NCBI GenBank assembly: GCA_019009955.1
Contig: CM032231.1
Coordinates: 111,716,001 to 111,780,000 of the forward strand
Source of the DNA: Riptortus pedestris
Taxonomy: Eukaryota > Arthropoda > Insecta > Hemiptera > Alydidae
Direction of reading: 5' to 3'
DNA length: 64,000 nucleotides
Made by a program: the position numbers and the translations under genes. Numbering within the stretch: position 1 is the first letter of the stretch; each line of letters opens with the position of its first letter. The notes beneath the pieces are model-generated. The model searched no databases and was not told the origin of the DNA. It saw only the letters and a program-made list of their open reading frames with translations. Shown piece after piece: positions 48,060-58,017 of this stretch.

Positions 48060-48579
48060 GAATGGTGTAAGGTAGGTATGGACAACCTTTGACATGTTGC
48101 ACTTTAGTGTGGAAATATGTTCGCGGGCCGCTTTTAAAAGTAGTTCATTTTTAAGTAGTGTTCATAATTTTTAACGATAAATATCAGCCACGAAATTATA
48201 ACGATAATGTGATTATGATACAATTTTTGAAAATAACAAAATGATATGAAAAAAAGTTGGTACAACATTATAATTATTACAAATAACGAAAGTTAAATAG
48301 CGACACCGAAATCAATGAGCTTAAATTTGGGTAACTAATCTATCGATGTTTGGATTAATTCCACTGATACAAAGACGAAAAGATTTTTCTAAATTAATGC
48401 CTGTCAGCCTTGTACGATGTTTTGATTTATTAACTTTCATCATTGAAATGAATTGTTCGCATTTATAAGTACTGCCAAACTCTCAAATTGCTCCTCATCT
48501 TCCCCATTTGGAGTAAGTAGTGTTATATTTTTGTTTAATTGGGATTTTCAATTAAATGTCTAGCGGGCCGGATCAAACC
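48060..48579 (-). pseudogene. Decayed hAT transposon with transposase C-terminus
   Basis: The minus strand reading FGSTYKCEQFISMMKVNKSK begins near 48486. It continues through RTRLTGINLEKSFRL and NPNIDRLVTQI to a stop at 48321-48323. This is the hAT dimerisation domain, in which the CE..FS.MK..KS..R..L core is diagnostic. The rest of the transposase is gone. GCGGGCCG-containing segments at about 48123 and 48562 face the two sides and may be the element's ends. A Tc1 fragment abuts it on the right. Confidence 0.7.
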
Positions 48580-48848
48580 TTACGGCGGGTACAATTGGTT
48601 GATTGTTTCTTGAGGTATTTCTTCCCATGACGCCAGAATTGCAGATTTTTCAACTCGTCGATTGTTCCGAACTATCTTGAGTCAGAGTACAACTTTCTGG
48701 AAATAATTCCCCAAACGTTTTCGATAATGTCCAGGTCTGGGGAGACAGCAGGCCAGTCTAATTTGTCAATTGTGTTGCGAGTAAACCAGTCTTTAATAAT
48801 TTTTGCTGAATGTATTGGGACGTTATCTTGTTCGAAAACAGGTGAGTT
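48580..48848 (-). pseudogene. Tc1-like transposase C-terminal remnant (DD34E)
   Basis: On the minus strand, SPVFEQDNVPIHSAK is followed by LDWPAVSPDLDIIENVWG. The spacing from the Asp of QDN to the Glu of IEN is 34 residues, the Tc1 signature. A stop follows SRKLYSDSR; the frame resumes with FGTIDELKN and, after a frameshift, AILASWEEIPQETINQLY. The first catalytic Asp and DNA-binding domain are lost, cut off by a T-run and a (GA)n tract. Confidence 0.85.
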
Positions 48849-48849
48849 T

Positions 48850-48930
<81 letters not shown>

Positions 48931-48956
48931 GAGAGAGTGTGTAAGAGAGAGAGAGA

Positions 48957-49048
<92 letters not shown>
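48847..49048. repeat. Poly-T plus long (GA)n microsatellite
   Basis: About 34 bases of nearly pure T are followed by about 168 bp of GA repeats, with two short GTGT interruptions. It truncates the Tc1 transposase frame. Leu/Ser-repeat frames across it are artefacts. Confidence 0.95.
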
Positions 49049-49050
<2 letters not shown>

Positions 49051-49921
49051 AACCGTCAAATGGTGTTATGCGCAATTCTGTTATTGTCTGCAATTTCTAT
49101 TATATAAATTTTACTTAACTTGAATACTAATGGATTAAGACAAAATTAATCTCTCCAACCATAAAGACGGTATGATTGTGAAGGAATTTCCAACTCCCCT
49201 CACGTCTAAAGTGTCACAACAATAACCATATGAACCAACAATCAAACAACCATTAACAAAATGGCCTACAATAGATACCCAGACTAATGTGGCAAAGGTT
49301 CAAAATAAAAAAAGAAAAGACAAAAACTCCCAGTCTTGTAAAGGAACCTGAACACGCAAGCCATAAATAATTTTATTATGTACAAAACGGCTTGGAGAAG
49401 AGGTGTTTTATAACCCTTGTTTTTTGTTACCTTCCTTACATAAAGGAGCCCAATGATACTCAGCATTCAAACGAGGCCTACCTAATAAAGGACAGTACAT
49501 AAAAAGGGGAGTCAAATAGTTTCCGGGCTTTGTTGTAAACAATAAATTCTCACAATGTCGGTGTTTAATATTCGATTTAGGCTTTAAATAAACCGCATTT
49601 CATTCGTGTTTTAGCTCTTAGCCGCTGCTTCAAGATAAGGAAAGTGTCGATACATTTCACATGTATCAAATTTTTCAGTGTTTATGACTGGCGAATATTA
49701 TAACTAATACATTTTAAGAAAGATTATATAAAATGAAAATTTTCCTGATAACGAACAGAATAATTCTGCAAACACTAATATCTCTTAAGGAAAATATTCC
49801 CTTCGAGGCAAAATGTCTTGGCCGAACAACAGTTAGATACATCATTATATCTCTGCAAAACAAATTTGAGAAAAACTGCCAAAGCCTGAGACTTTCAGTG
49901 GGGAGACAACTGTATATTAGA
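49049..49921. other. Spacer after the Tc1 remnant
   Basis: No recognisable coding remnant on either strand; the missing part of the Tc1 transposase is not here. Confidence 0.45.
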
Positions 49922-49965
49922 AAAGTCCGCCACGCAGGAGCTGCGTAAACTAAGCAGATTTCTCA
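49922..49965 (+). mobile_element. Family A 5'-end fragment
   Basis: Only the head is present: AAGTCCGCCACGCAGGAGCTG, then GCGTAAACTAAGCAGATTTC. Unrelated sequence follows. Confidence 0.7.
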
Positions 49966-50097
49966 ATTACTGGCATGCCACACTAGTGATATCTCACCAC
50001 ATATTCTGACTGAAAACCAGAAAGTACGATTTACGAATATATGAGTTAAGAAAAAATATATAGATCAGCAATTGTAGGGCATAAATATTTTCAATAA

Positions 50098-50253
50098 AAG
50101 TCCGTCACGCAGGGGCAGCGTAAACTAAGCAGATTTCCCACGTGAATTTTTACAATAGAAAAATTTCACGAGAGCCGAGCCAGTCAAGAAAACGGCCGAA
50201 CTATCTTTTGGCGGGAAAGTAACTCCAGTCCGTTAGGCGCCCGGATTTAATAA
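50098..50253 (+). mobile_element. Family A 5' fragment upstream of a full copy
   Basis: The first ~155 bp of subfamily 1 (through GGCGGGAAAG and CCGTTAGGCGCCCGGATTTA) are followed at once by another family A head at 50256. This is a tandem or self-insertion arrangement. Confidence 0.75.
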
Positions 50254-50255
50254 GA

Positions 50256-50725
50256 AGTCCGTCACGCAGGGGCTGCGTAAACTAAGCAGATTTCCCACGT
50301 GATGTTTTACAATAGAGAAATTCGCCTAATAACAACAGTAGTAGTAAGGAATCTATAAACCTATTCACGAGGGACGAATAGTTACCGAAACGGCCCGCAC
50401 TAGCTCTCGGTGGAAGTCCCGAACATAGCCAACTCCTGCCGACCACACACATGCATACAAATGCAAATATCTCGGATAATATTCAAGATACAGAAAAAAT
50501 ATATAGTACAATATTTATAATAAATTTAATTTGCAATAAGATTGATTCTATACAATTTTTCGATCCGACGCATAATAATGAAGCTATTTTAAATTTTCAA
50601 AAATCCCCCTCCCACTGGTCCGAATTCAGCCATTAACGAACTTGATCTTTCTTTTTACTTAAAATGCTTAAATATGAAGTTTGGCAACGATCAAACAAAA
50701 ATTGCGACCGCAAGAGCGTTAACAG

Positions 50726-50775
<50 letters not shown>

Positions 50776-50890
50776 GAACGGATCTCATCTTCGTTATCTC
50801 CTGGGAAGGATCGATGGACATTTGAGGAAATTTTTCAAAACTCGCGTCATGAGTACGACCTCAATAGCTGGTTTCCCTTAAGGGAAATAC
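50256..50890 (+). mobile_element. Family A copy, near full length
   Basis: It runs from AGTCCGTCACGCAGGGGCTG to TTCCCTTAAGGGAAATAC; the CTGCTAA end is lost. The 5' interior has a short extra block (CCTAATAACAACAGTAGTAG). The (TA)n tract spans about 50731-50770. Confidence 0.78.
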
Positions 50891-50984
50891 ACATAACACA
50901 TTAACACATGAAACTGTTAAATATCGAGTATGGTTTAGATTAAGTAAACGTCTTCGAAACAAGAACGTAAAATCTTAATTGATT

Positions 50985-51768
50985 ATCACGAAACAAATTT
51001 GCATGTATCTCGCATAAAATAAAGGTCTCTTATAAGCAATATTTGGTATTCGAGCTTAGAATTAAGAGGTTCAGGTTATAACAGCTTATTATTATTAGGA
51101 CACGAGTAGGAGTGAGAGTAGAAGTTCACTCAAGGCTAAAAAATAAAAATTCGAAATATCTCGGTTAATATTCGTATTAGAAAACATATGTTCATAACAA
51201 CATTTATAGAAAATTAAGTTTAGAATATTATTATTATTATTTATTAACGTCCACTTTTTGCAACTTAGGCTAATCGGGACGGGTTATCTACAGGTTACCA
51301 CCCTTTTCTAGCCAGAGTGGGATTTTAGGACGTTATTTAATGAATTTCGTCACTAAATAATTTCCTTTGCCCAGGCAAGAATCGAACTCGCCACTCTAGG
51401 TTTACCATGTGAGATAAAGGTCAACGCTTTAACTCGCATGGCTAACCTGAGCCCCAAATTTAGAAGAAGATTGGTTTTATACACTTTTTCGGTCCGATAT
51501 ATAATTACCGGAAATATTTCGAATTTCTCCTTATCTAAACCCTCCTCTCTCCCGTGTCCCATTTTAGGCGTTAACGAGCTTAATGTTTATTTTTACATAA
51601 AACGTTTATATTTCGAGTTAGGTAACGATAAAACAATCACTGCGCCCGCTAAAGCAGTAACAGACAAGTATATATATATATATATATATATTTCAATTTT
51701 GAACGGACCTTATTCTTGTCATCTTCTAGGTAGGATCGATGGACATTTGAAGAAATTGTTTGATTGTA
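50985..51768 (+). mobile_element. Family A copy, both ends truncated, split by a SINE
   Basis: Subfamily 2 interior is recognised from TTTGCATGTATCTCGCATAA. The SINE at 51226-51455 interrupts it, and it resumes with TTTTCGGTCCGATATATAAT. A short (TA)n lies at about 51669-51690. The match stops after GGATCGATGGACATTTGAAG. Confidence 0.72.
51226..51455 (-). mobile_element. tRNA-derived SINE, minus strand, full length
   Basis: On the minus strand the head is GGGGCTCAGGTTAGCCATGC with a box B-like GAGTTCGATTCTTGCC. The body matches 30225-30452 (TTTAGTGACGAAATTCATTA; CTAGAAAAGGGTGGTAACC) and the tail is (AAT)n. AAGTTTAGAA on the left and AAATTTAGAA on the right form the likely target-site duplication inside family A. 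This is the cleanest SINE copy here. Confidence 0.78.
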
Positions 51769-51909
51769 GTAGACCTGAATAATTTTTGTTGGCTTGAGAA
51801 CTAACCAAGCTATCCGTTTACAATTTTTTGTTCTTCAGAGTAAAACTACTGACTTTACTTCCTCAACCTTTGAATATTGTTGGCTTAAATTGTTTTGACA
51901 TTTCACATA

Positions 51910-52183
51910 TTTTATAAATAGAGATACAAGCTATCGTAAAATAGCTATAAAATAGTTTTAATTAATTAATTCAGCCTTCCTTTTTTCACTACCTTTTTGT
52001 TTTTTTCGCTTTAATTGGAAGCTAGGAGGAATTGACATAGAAGAAAATATTGCTTCCTTATGATGCATTTAACCGATATATTTGAATATTCAAAACGCAT
52101 TTTATAGTGTCAAAGGACAAGTAATTAAGAACCTCATAAGAATAATAAATTTCCGAATTAAACTTCGGTGGGAACAAAACATG
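51910..52183 (+). repeat. Left arm of a 274-bp inverted repeat
   Basis: The sequence from TTTTATAAATAGAGATACAA to CTTCGGTGGGAACAAAACAT recurs inverted at 54723-54995 with only scattered differences. The arms are about 2.5 kb apart and enclose a SINE fragment and a family A copy. Confidence 0.85.
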
Positions 52184-53097
52184 GTGTTTTATAAGTCTTA
52201 AAATTGCTATAGTTTGTTTAATGATCATATTTTTACGTAGATGCAGTTGTGTGTAATTTTATTGTATACTTAGTTTATGTATTATATTCTCCTGCGGCAA
52301 TAAAGGCAAATGCAATTCAGAATCTAACACCCATTCAATAAAAGTCTTACACATTCACAAATGCTTAAAATAGTGTCTAAGCTCGGGAAATGTTCTAACT
52401 ACATAGAGACTATGGGAAAGCACTTACCACTGATAATGAAACAGAAAGACGCAGATGTTGATTCTGAAACAAGAGTGCGTCATAAAACATGAAGTTACAG
52501 TTTTCTGGAAATATTTCACTTCGTAATAAAAGTGAACATGACACAATTTGATTTACAACTTCTCGAAAATCTTGTTTTTATTTTATCTCCAATAAGGAAT
52601 ACAATTACTATTAATTCACTAAAAAAAAATGTATTCTCATTGTAGTATCCTGTAGATTTCCGGTTTGCCTTAGGAAATAATACTTTTATTTATACTTTAA
52701 ATGCACTTTATTAAGCCAGTTTCTGTGGTGCGAAGGCTAATCGGGACGGGTTATCTACAGGTTACCACCGTTTTCTAGCCACGGAAGGATTGGATTTTAT
52801 TTAATCCTAGCCACATTACTTAAAAATACGTAAAATGTCTAATCTCCTATTCATAAAATCTATGATATAAAATTATTTTTATCCCCCCCCCACCACCTAC
52901 TGTACCTTAGGGCAGCCCCATACCAACGATTCATCAAATTTATAATCTTTAAATTTTTAATTCTATCTAACAAGACCCACATAGTGAGTCCTTGTAGGCA
53001 CCTTAGATATCCTCACATCCATCTGTTGCATATTTAAATCATGGGCCGAAAATTTCAAATGGGGGCCTGCAATTCGTGCCTAACTTCCATATAAGAA
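52184..53097. other. AT-rich spacer inside the large inverted repeat
   Basis: Contains the SINE fragment at 52731-52805 and a C10 run near 52883. Otherwise nothing supported. Confidence 0.5.
52731..52805 (-). mobile_element. SINE 3' fragment, minus strand
   Basis: GGCTAATCGGGACGGGTTAT and CAGGTTACCACCGTTTTCTA match the 3' body of the SINE at 51226-51455 almost exactly. The remaining head is absent. Confidence 0.6.
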
Positions 53098-54106
53098 AAG
53101 TTACGCATGGGATGCGTTAACTAAGCAGATTCTCTGCGTGTGTAAAGTATTTTCATTTATCTCAAAATGTAAAAGTTCATCGAGAACGAATTTGGCTTCA
53201 AAAAAGTGCATCTTGAAATAACGGCATTTTGTTAATATGACATAAGTAGAAGTGGGGGTTTACTGTATATGACAACATTTATAGAAAACCTCATTTTCAA
53301 TAAAATTGGTTCTATACAATTTTTTTTGTTTTCCTTTTTTTTGTGTTCCATTTCTGTTTATGTGTTCATTTCTGTTTTTAGTATTCCATTTGGTTTTTCT
53401 GTTCCATTTCTGGTTTTAATTCTCCATTTTGATTTGTGTTCCGTTTCTGTTTTTAGTTCTCCAATTTGTTTTTGTGTTTCATTTCTGTTTTCGTTTCAGT
53501 TCTGTTTTCTATTCCAATTTTTTTTCTTTTATTTCTGTGTTATGATGCATTGTATTGTTTGTGTTAAATTTCTGTTTTGTGTTGCATTTCTGTTTTTCGT
53601 GTTCAATTTTTGTTTTGTCTTGTATTTCTGGTTTTCGTGTTTAACTTCTGTTATGTAGTTTTTATTTTTGTTTAAATTAATTTTGTTTCGTTTTTAATTT
53701 TACACAGTTTTTTTTTCTCCCTCGAGCAACATCGCCACAGTTGCGAAGCACCAAATAAATAAATAAAATAAAATAAATATACAATTTTTCGATCAGGTGC
53801 ATAAAAACAAAAACTCTGTCCTTCTTACCCCCCCCCCCCCCAACTGGCCCAATATTAGCCGTTAAGGAACTTGATCTTCATTTTGAAATAAAACGTTTTA
53901 ATATCGGGTTTAGTAATGATCAAACAATCATTGCGACCGCTAGAGCGTTAGAAAGACAAATATATATAGGAAAATATATACAGTTTGGAATGGACCTCAG
54001 TTTCGTCATCCCCTGGATAGGATCGATGGACATCTGAGAATAATTATCGAAAATCGCGCCAAGAGTACGACCTCAACAGCTGATTTCCCTTAGGGGAATA
54101 TGCTAA
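53098..54106 (+). mobile_element. Family A copy, subfamily 2, split by a T-rich retroposed segment
   Basis: The head is decayed (AAGTTACGCATGGGATGCG). Subfamily 2 interior and the common 3' half are recognisable, ending TTCCCTTAGGGGAATATGCTAA with host TTAC. The foreign segment 53325-53777 interrupts it. The (TA)n tract is reduced. Confidence 0.7.
53325..53777. mobile_element. T-rich retroposed insert with AAAT tail and 12-bp target-site duplication
   Basis: TATACAATTTTT occurs at 53313-53324 and again at 53778-53789, bracketing 453 bp foreign to family A. The insert consists of degenerate TTCTGTTTTTGTGTTCCATT-like units of about 20 nt and ends in a non-repetitive piece plus (AAAT)n, as left by non-LTR-mediated retroposition. 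The T-rich open frame across it is compositional, not a gene. Confidence 0.55.
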
Positions 54107-54590
54107 TTACTAAGGAGATAACAATAAATTATTTTTTCTGTAATCGTTGAATAATGGCAACATTACTAAACGAAATGAGTGAAGAAAGTGAAACAGTTTG
54201 CAATGGAGTGATGAAAGTGAATTGCCTTCTTAATTAGTAATAAGTATAAATTAAAAAATAATTTGAAGTTGGAAATTAAATGCTTTTAAATGTTTCTTAA
54301 CATTGTAAGAATTTATTTTAACAAAATAAATTGAAATGCGAATGAATTATTGGTGGAAATAATCAATATATTTTAAAATTTAAATATAATAATAATTACC
54401 TGTTTATAACCTGCATTTGTTTATAACTGCACTACTTCACAATCATCACTAGTTGTTTTATAACTATGCTTATAACCTTTCACAACCATGCTTATAACCT
54501 ACCAACAACATACCATAATCTTCACAACATCCTAATTTTGTTCAAATTCTGGTTAGATCTGATCAGGTATTACACGATTACAGAAAAAAA

Positions 54591-54725
54591 TTAATATTAC
54601 ACTCGTGACGAAAGTAGAATTTACAACTCTCGTGAAATTACCACACTAGCTTCGCTCGAGTAGGTAAACGTTTCACTCGAGTTGTAAAATGATCTACTTT
54701 CGTCACTTGTATAATAAATAACTAT
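54591..54725. mobile_element. 135-bp TIR element, copy 1
   Basis: Ends GTGACGAAAGTAG (54604) and CTACTTTCGTCAC (54697) are inverted repeats, extended inward by ACAACTC/GAGTTGT and outward by TAATATTACA versus TGTATAATAA. This is a MITE-like palindromic unit. A near-identical copy lies 412 bp downstream. Confidence 0.6.
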
Positions 54726-54995
54726 GTTTCGTTCCCACCGAAGTTTAATGTGGAAATTTATTATTCTTTTGAGGTTCTTAATTACTTGTCTTTTGACACT
54801 ATAAAATACGTTTTGAATATTCAAATATATCGGTTAAATGCATCATAAGGAAGCAATATTTTATTCAATGCCAATTCCTGCTAGCTTCCAATTAAAGCGA
54901 AAAAAACAAAAAGGTAGTGAAAAAAGGAAGGCTGAATTAATTAATTAAAACTATTTTATAGCTATTTTACGATAGCTTGTATCTCTATTTATAAA
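54723..54995 (-). repeat. Right arm of the 274-bp inverted repeat
   Basis: Inverse of 51910-52183 (ATGTTTCGTTCCCACCGAAG to GTATCTCTATTTATAAAA). It lies between the two 135-bp TIR elements, so the unit is probably itself part of a composite repeat. Confidence 0.85.
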
Positions 54996-55002
54996 AAAAA
55001 AA

Positions 55003-55137
55003 TTAATATTACACTCGTGACGAAAGTAGAATTTACAACTCTGGTGAAATTACCACACTCGCTTCGCTCGTGTGGGTAAACGTTTCACTCGAGTTGTAAA
55101 ATGATCTACTTTCGTCACTTGTATAATAAATAACTAT
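55003..55137. mobile_element. 135-bp TIR element, copy 2
   Basis: Same sequence as 54591-54725 with few changes (CTCTGGTG for CTCTCGTG, TCGTGTGG for TCGAGTAGG). The two copies bracket the 54723-54995 inverted-repeat arm. Confidence 0.6.
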
Positions 55138-55903
55138 ATTTATAGTGCATAGCGTATGTGATATGCAGATCTATAATTAAGTGAAATCGGAAGATGAAAA
55201 CAATAAATAAATTGTATGAAGACTTCCGTGGCCTCTTAATACATTTATTTCTGGAATTAACGTGTATCTTTCTTGTCCAAGTATGTCGTATTATTTATTA
55301 AATTTTTGCTTTTGACAGCGGATATCAAATCATCACTCACTCATTAAGAGTTGGTTTTTGCGGAAGATAACGGATTATGGGGATATGAAACGCAGATGTA
55401 AGGACTTATGACGTCAGCTTTGGACAGCTGTTTGTGATCTGCTCATTACGGGAGATCTGATAGTAGAGGAACAGCTGCTGCTACCTAGCGGCCCCCAATG
55501 AAGGCATAACACACCTCCTTCGCCCCCCTCCTCATCCTAACAACTCAAATCAAAGCAATTACACCAATCTGAGTGAAGCCATCTCTATACAGTAATTGGC
55601 TTTTCCTTCTCCTTTCTCAAGCCGTAGTCCTGATAGGATTTTAGAAGAAATGACACCTCCGCTCAGAGAAGAAGTTATAATAGCCTTGTCAACCAGTTGA
55701 AAAAGATGTCCTGTCAGACAGGAACGACAGCGACTCTTCAGAAATTATGAAGAACAGCCTTCTTGTTCAATTAAACAACCATAATAATCTCATTCAGTGC
55801 TCCACGCTGTCAATGGAACTGAATAGATTATAATAGACTATTTCCTTTTTATGTATGTGTGCAGCTTCTTTCGCATTTCAAGAAATTATTACACAATGCA
55901 ATG

Positions 55904-55957
<54 letters not shown>

Positions 55958-55969
55958 TTATATTTAGAA
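55138..55969. other. Spacer with a balanced core
   Basis: The core 55310-55720 is GC-balanced and non-repetitive (ACTTATGACGTCAGCTTTGG; ACAGCTG E-box). It is a candidate regulatory element. A (TA)n tract closes the right side. Confidence 0.4.
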
Positions 55970-56591
55970 TTCTACTGTACATGTGTATGTCACTGCACTC
56001 CTCCTAAACGAATGGACCGATTTGAATGAATTTTTTTGTAAGCGTTTGGGTGATGCCCTGAATGGATTAGATTCACAAATCAGTCCGGCAGATGGAGCAG
56101 GAGTGGGGGTTGTAAGGGAGGTCTAAAATTAAAATTAGCGATATTTCGTTTCATATTGGTTTTTCGGCAAATATGCACAGCATAAAAGTTGTTTATTTTG
56201 TTATTTAGAGTAGCATTTGTTATATTCACTTTTGTCGTATAACAAAGTATAATCGAGATATACACTAAAAAATTAAAATGGGAGCCAAAAATTTTATTGG
56301 GCACTAACGATTGAACAGAACTTGACTAAACTCTATATATAAATTAGCATTAATTCTTCCATGATTATAAGCTATATTAAATTTTTTCGAACGGGAGTTG
56401 GAGTTATAAGGGAGGCCTTAATTAAAAATTCGCGATATTTCACTTTCTATTCGTTTTAAGGCAAACGTGCACATAACAAAAGTTATTTTTTCTGTTATTA
56501 AAAGTAGCTTTTGTTTTAAAAATAATATTATTAAATTTAATATCCTGATCGCTTAAAATATCATGCAGGACAACGTCTGTCGGGTCCGCTA

Positions 56592-56600
<9 letters not shown>
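55970..56600 (-). mobile_element. Family B element, minus strand, two internal repeat units
   Basis: On the minus strand it opens ACTAGCGGACCCGACAGACG. It carries two copies of the unit with GGCCTCCCTTATAACTCCAA and CGAATAGAAAGTGAAATATC about 296 bp apart, and ends with ATTCATTCAAATCGGTCCAT and a CACTGCACT-like tail. (TA)n flanks both ends (55907-55955; 56594-56641). Similar 3' ends occur in arthropod non-LTR and SINE-like repeats. Confidence 0.6.
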
Positions 56601-56648
<48 letters not shown>

Positions 56649-56667
56649 CATTAGATAAGGTACCTGG

Positions 56668-56847
56668 CTTAAACAATAAACTGTTATATCATGAACCACA
56701 TTATTCTAAGCTTAAATACTAAATATAGTTTTCAACAGAACTTTTTAACATAGAAGTAGGGAATATTTGCCGATATTAGGTAACGAGTATGCTACACCAG
56801 TGCCTGGGAAATCTGCTTAGTTTTCGCAGCCTCTGCATGACGGAATT
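56668..56847 (-). mobile_element. Family A 5' fragment, subfamily 2, minus strand
   Basis: The plus strand reads CTAAGCTTAAATACTAAATA and ends CTGCTTAGTTTTCGCAGCCT then GCATGACGGAATT, the inverted head. It forms a head-to-head pair with the 56880-57813 fragment. Confidence 0.65.
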
Positions 56848-56879
56848 TAATTTTTATATAAGGTTGAACGCTAAAGGGA

Positions 56880-57002
56880 AATAGTCAAACTCCCCTTCCA
56901 CTGGTACGATTTTAGCTGTTAACGAACTTGATATTTAGTTTTACATAAAACGTTTAAAAATCCAGTTCGATAACTATCAAACGTGCATTGACAGACACAT
57001 AG

Positions 57003-57083
<81 letters not shown>

Positions 57084-57813
57084 ACCGGCAAAGTATGAAA
57101 TCCAGGCATTATATAGAATGCCTAGGCATTCTATATAATGCCTACGCGGTTTGGGCAAAGTATGAAATGCACAACACATTACACACATTGCCTAGGCATT
57201 GTATAGAATGCCTAGGCATTCTATACAATGCCCGTTGCTTTTTAGGCAAAGTATAAATTACAAAGGTTTCGAGTTTACTTTATACACTTTACCTAGGTAA
57301 TGTGAATAATACTACAAAATTGGTTAAAAACATGTTTTTACAGTATTGAAAACTATTTATTTTATAAAGTATAATAAGTGATATTGATGATATTTACATA
57401 CTTGGAACTACTTGTTGCAGCAAGGTAGAGAACTGTGACACTTAGAGTTGCATTTTCGTTGCTCTTTAACACATTGCAAGTTGTAACATGAAAGCCGCTG
57501 GGTGCTCCCTGCTCCAACAACTGTTGTTCATACTTTGCCTAAAGCTCAGCAGGCATTCTATAAAATGCCTAGGCAAAGTATGAAATACGCTTTATTTCAT
57601 ACATTGCCTAGCGAATTTAGGCATTGTATAGAATGCCTAGGCATTCTATACATTGCCTGATTTTACACTTTGCCGGTAACATATATATATATAAGTTTTG
57701 AGTGGACCACATTTTCGTCACCTGGCTAGGTTCGTTGTACATTTGAAGAAATGTGTCTAAAACCGTGTCATGAGGGAAACCTGAACAGCTGACTTACCTT
57801 ATGGAAAATTTGC
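56880..57813 (+). mobile_element. Family A 3' part, split by the palindromic TIR element
   Basis: It begins near the C-rich tract (CTCCCCTTCCACTGG) and runs through GTTAACGAACTTGATATTTA, then (CA)n and (TA)n at 57007-57080. After the 600-bp insert it resumes with TTTTGAGTGGACCACATTTT and a decayed end near 57813. Confidence 0.65.
57081..57680. mobile_element. 600-bp TIR element built of 40-bp palindromes, inserted in (TA)n
   Basis: The termini are inverted repeats (GTTACCGGCAAAGTATGAAA versus GTTACCGGCAAAGTGTAAAA). Three 40-bp palindromes centred on GCCTAGGC lie at 57104-57143 (perfect), 57194-57233 and 57619-57658 (one mismatched position each). GGCAAAGTATGAAAT or its inverse recurs around them. 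Both flanks are TATATA, so the target was a TA microsatellite. No ORF. I do not recognise the superfamily; a TA-targeting DNA transposon MITE is likely. Confidence 0.65.
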
Positions 57814-58017
57814 AATTTCTTGACCACGTTATTAGACTTATTACAATCAAGGCATTAAAATTAAATAAATTGATTTTCTGAGAACTTCGTCTAACGTTTA
57901 AGACGGGTTGCATTTTTTGCCAATGTATTTTTTATGTTCAACACTATAGATTTGGGGCGTATATTTATTTCAAGTTAAGAAAGTCAGCTGGTTTTGAAGG
58001 ATGGACTTATATTTGAA

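Noticed and set aside
48823..49059. Long Ser-Leu repeat protein
   Set aside because: (GA)n read on the minus strand; only the adjoining Tc1 segment is real coding history.
53269..53658. 129-codon Phe-rich ORF
   Set aside because: It follows a T-rich degenerate repeat inside a retroposed insert; composition alone keeps the frame open.
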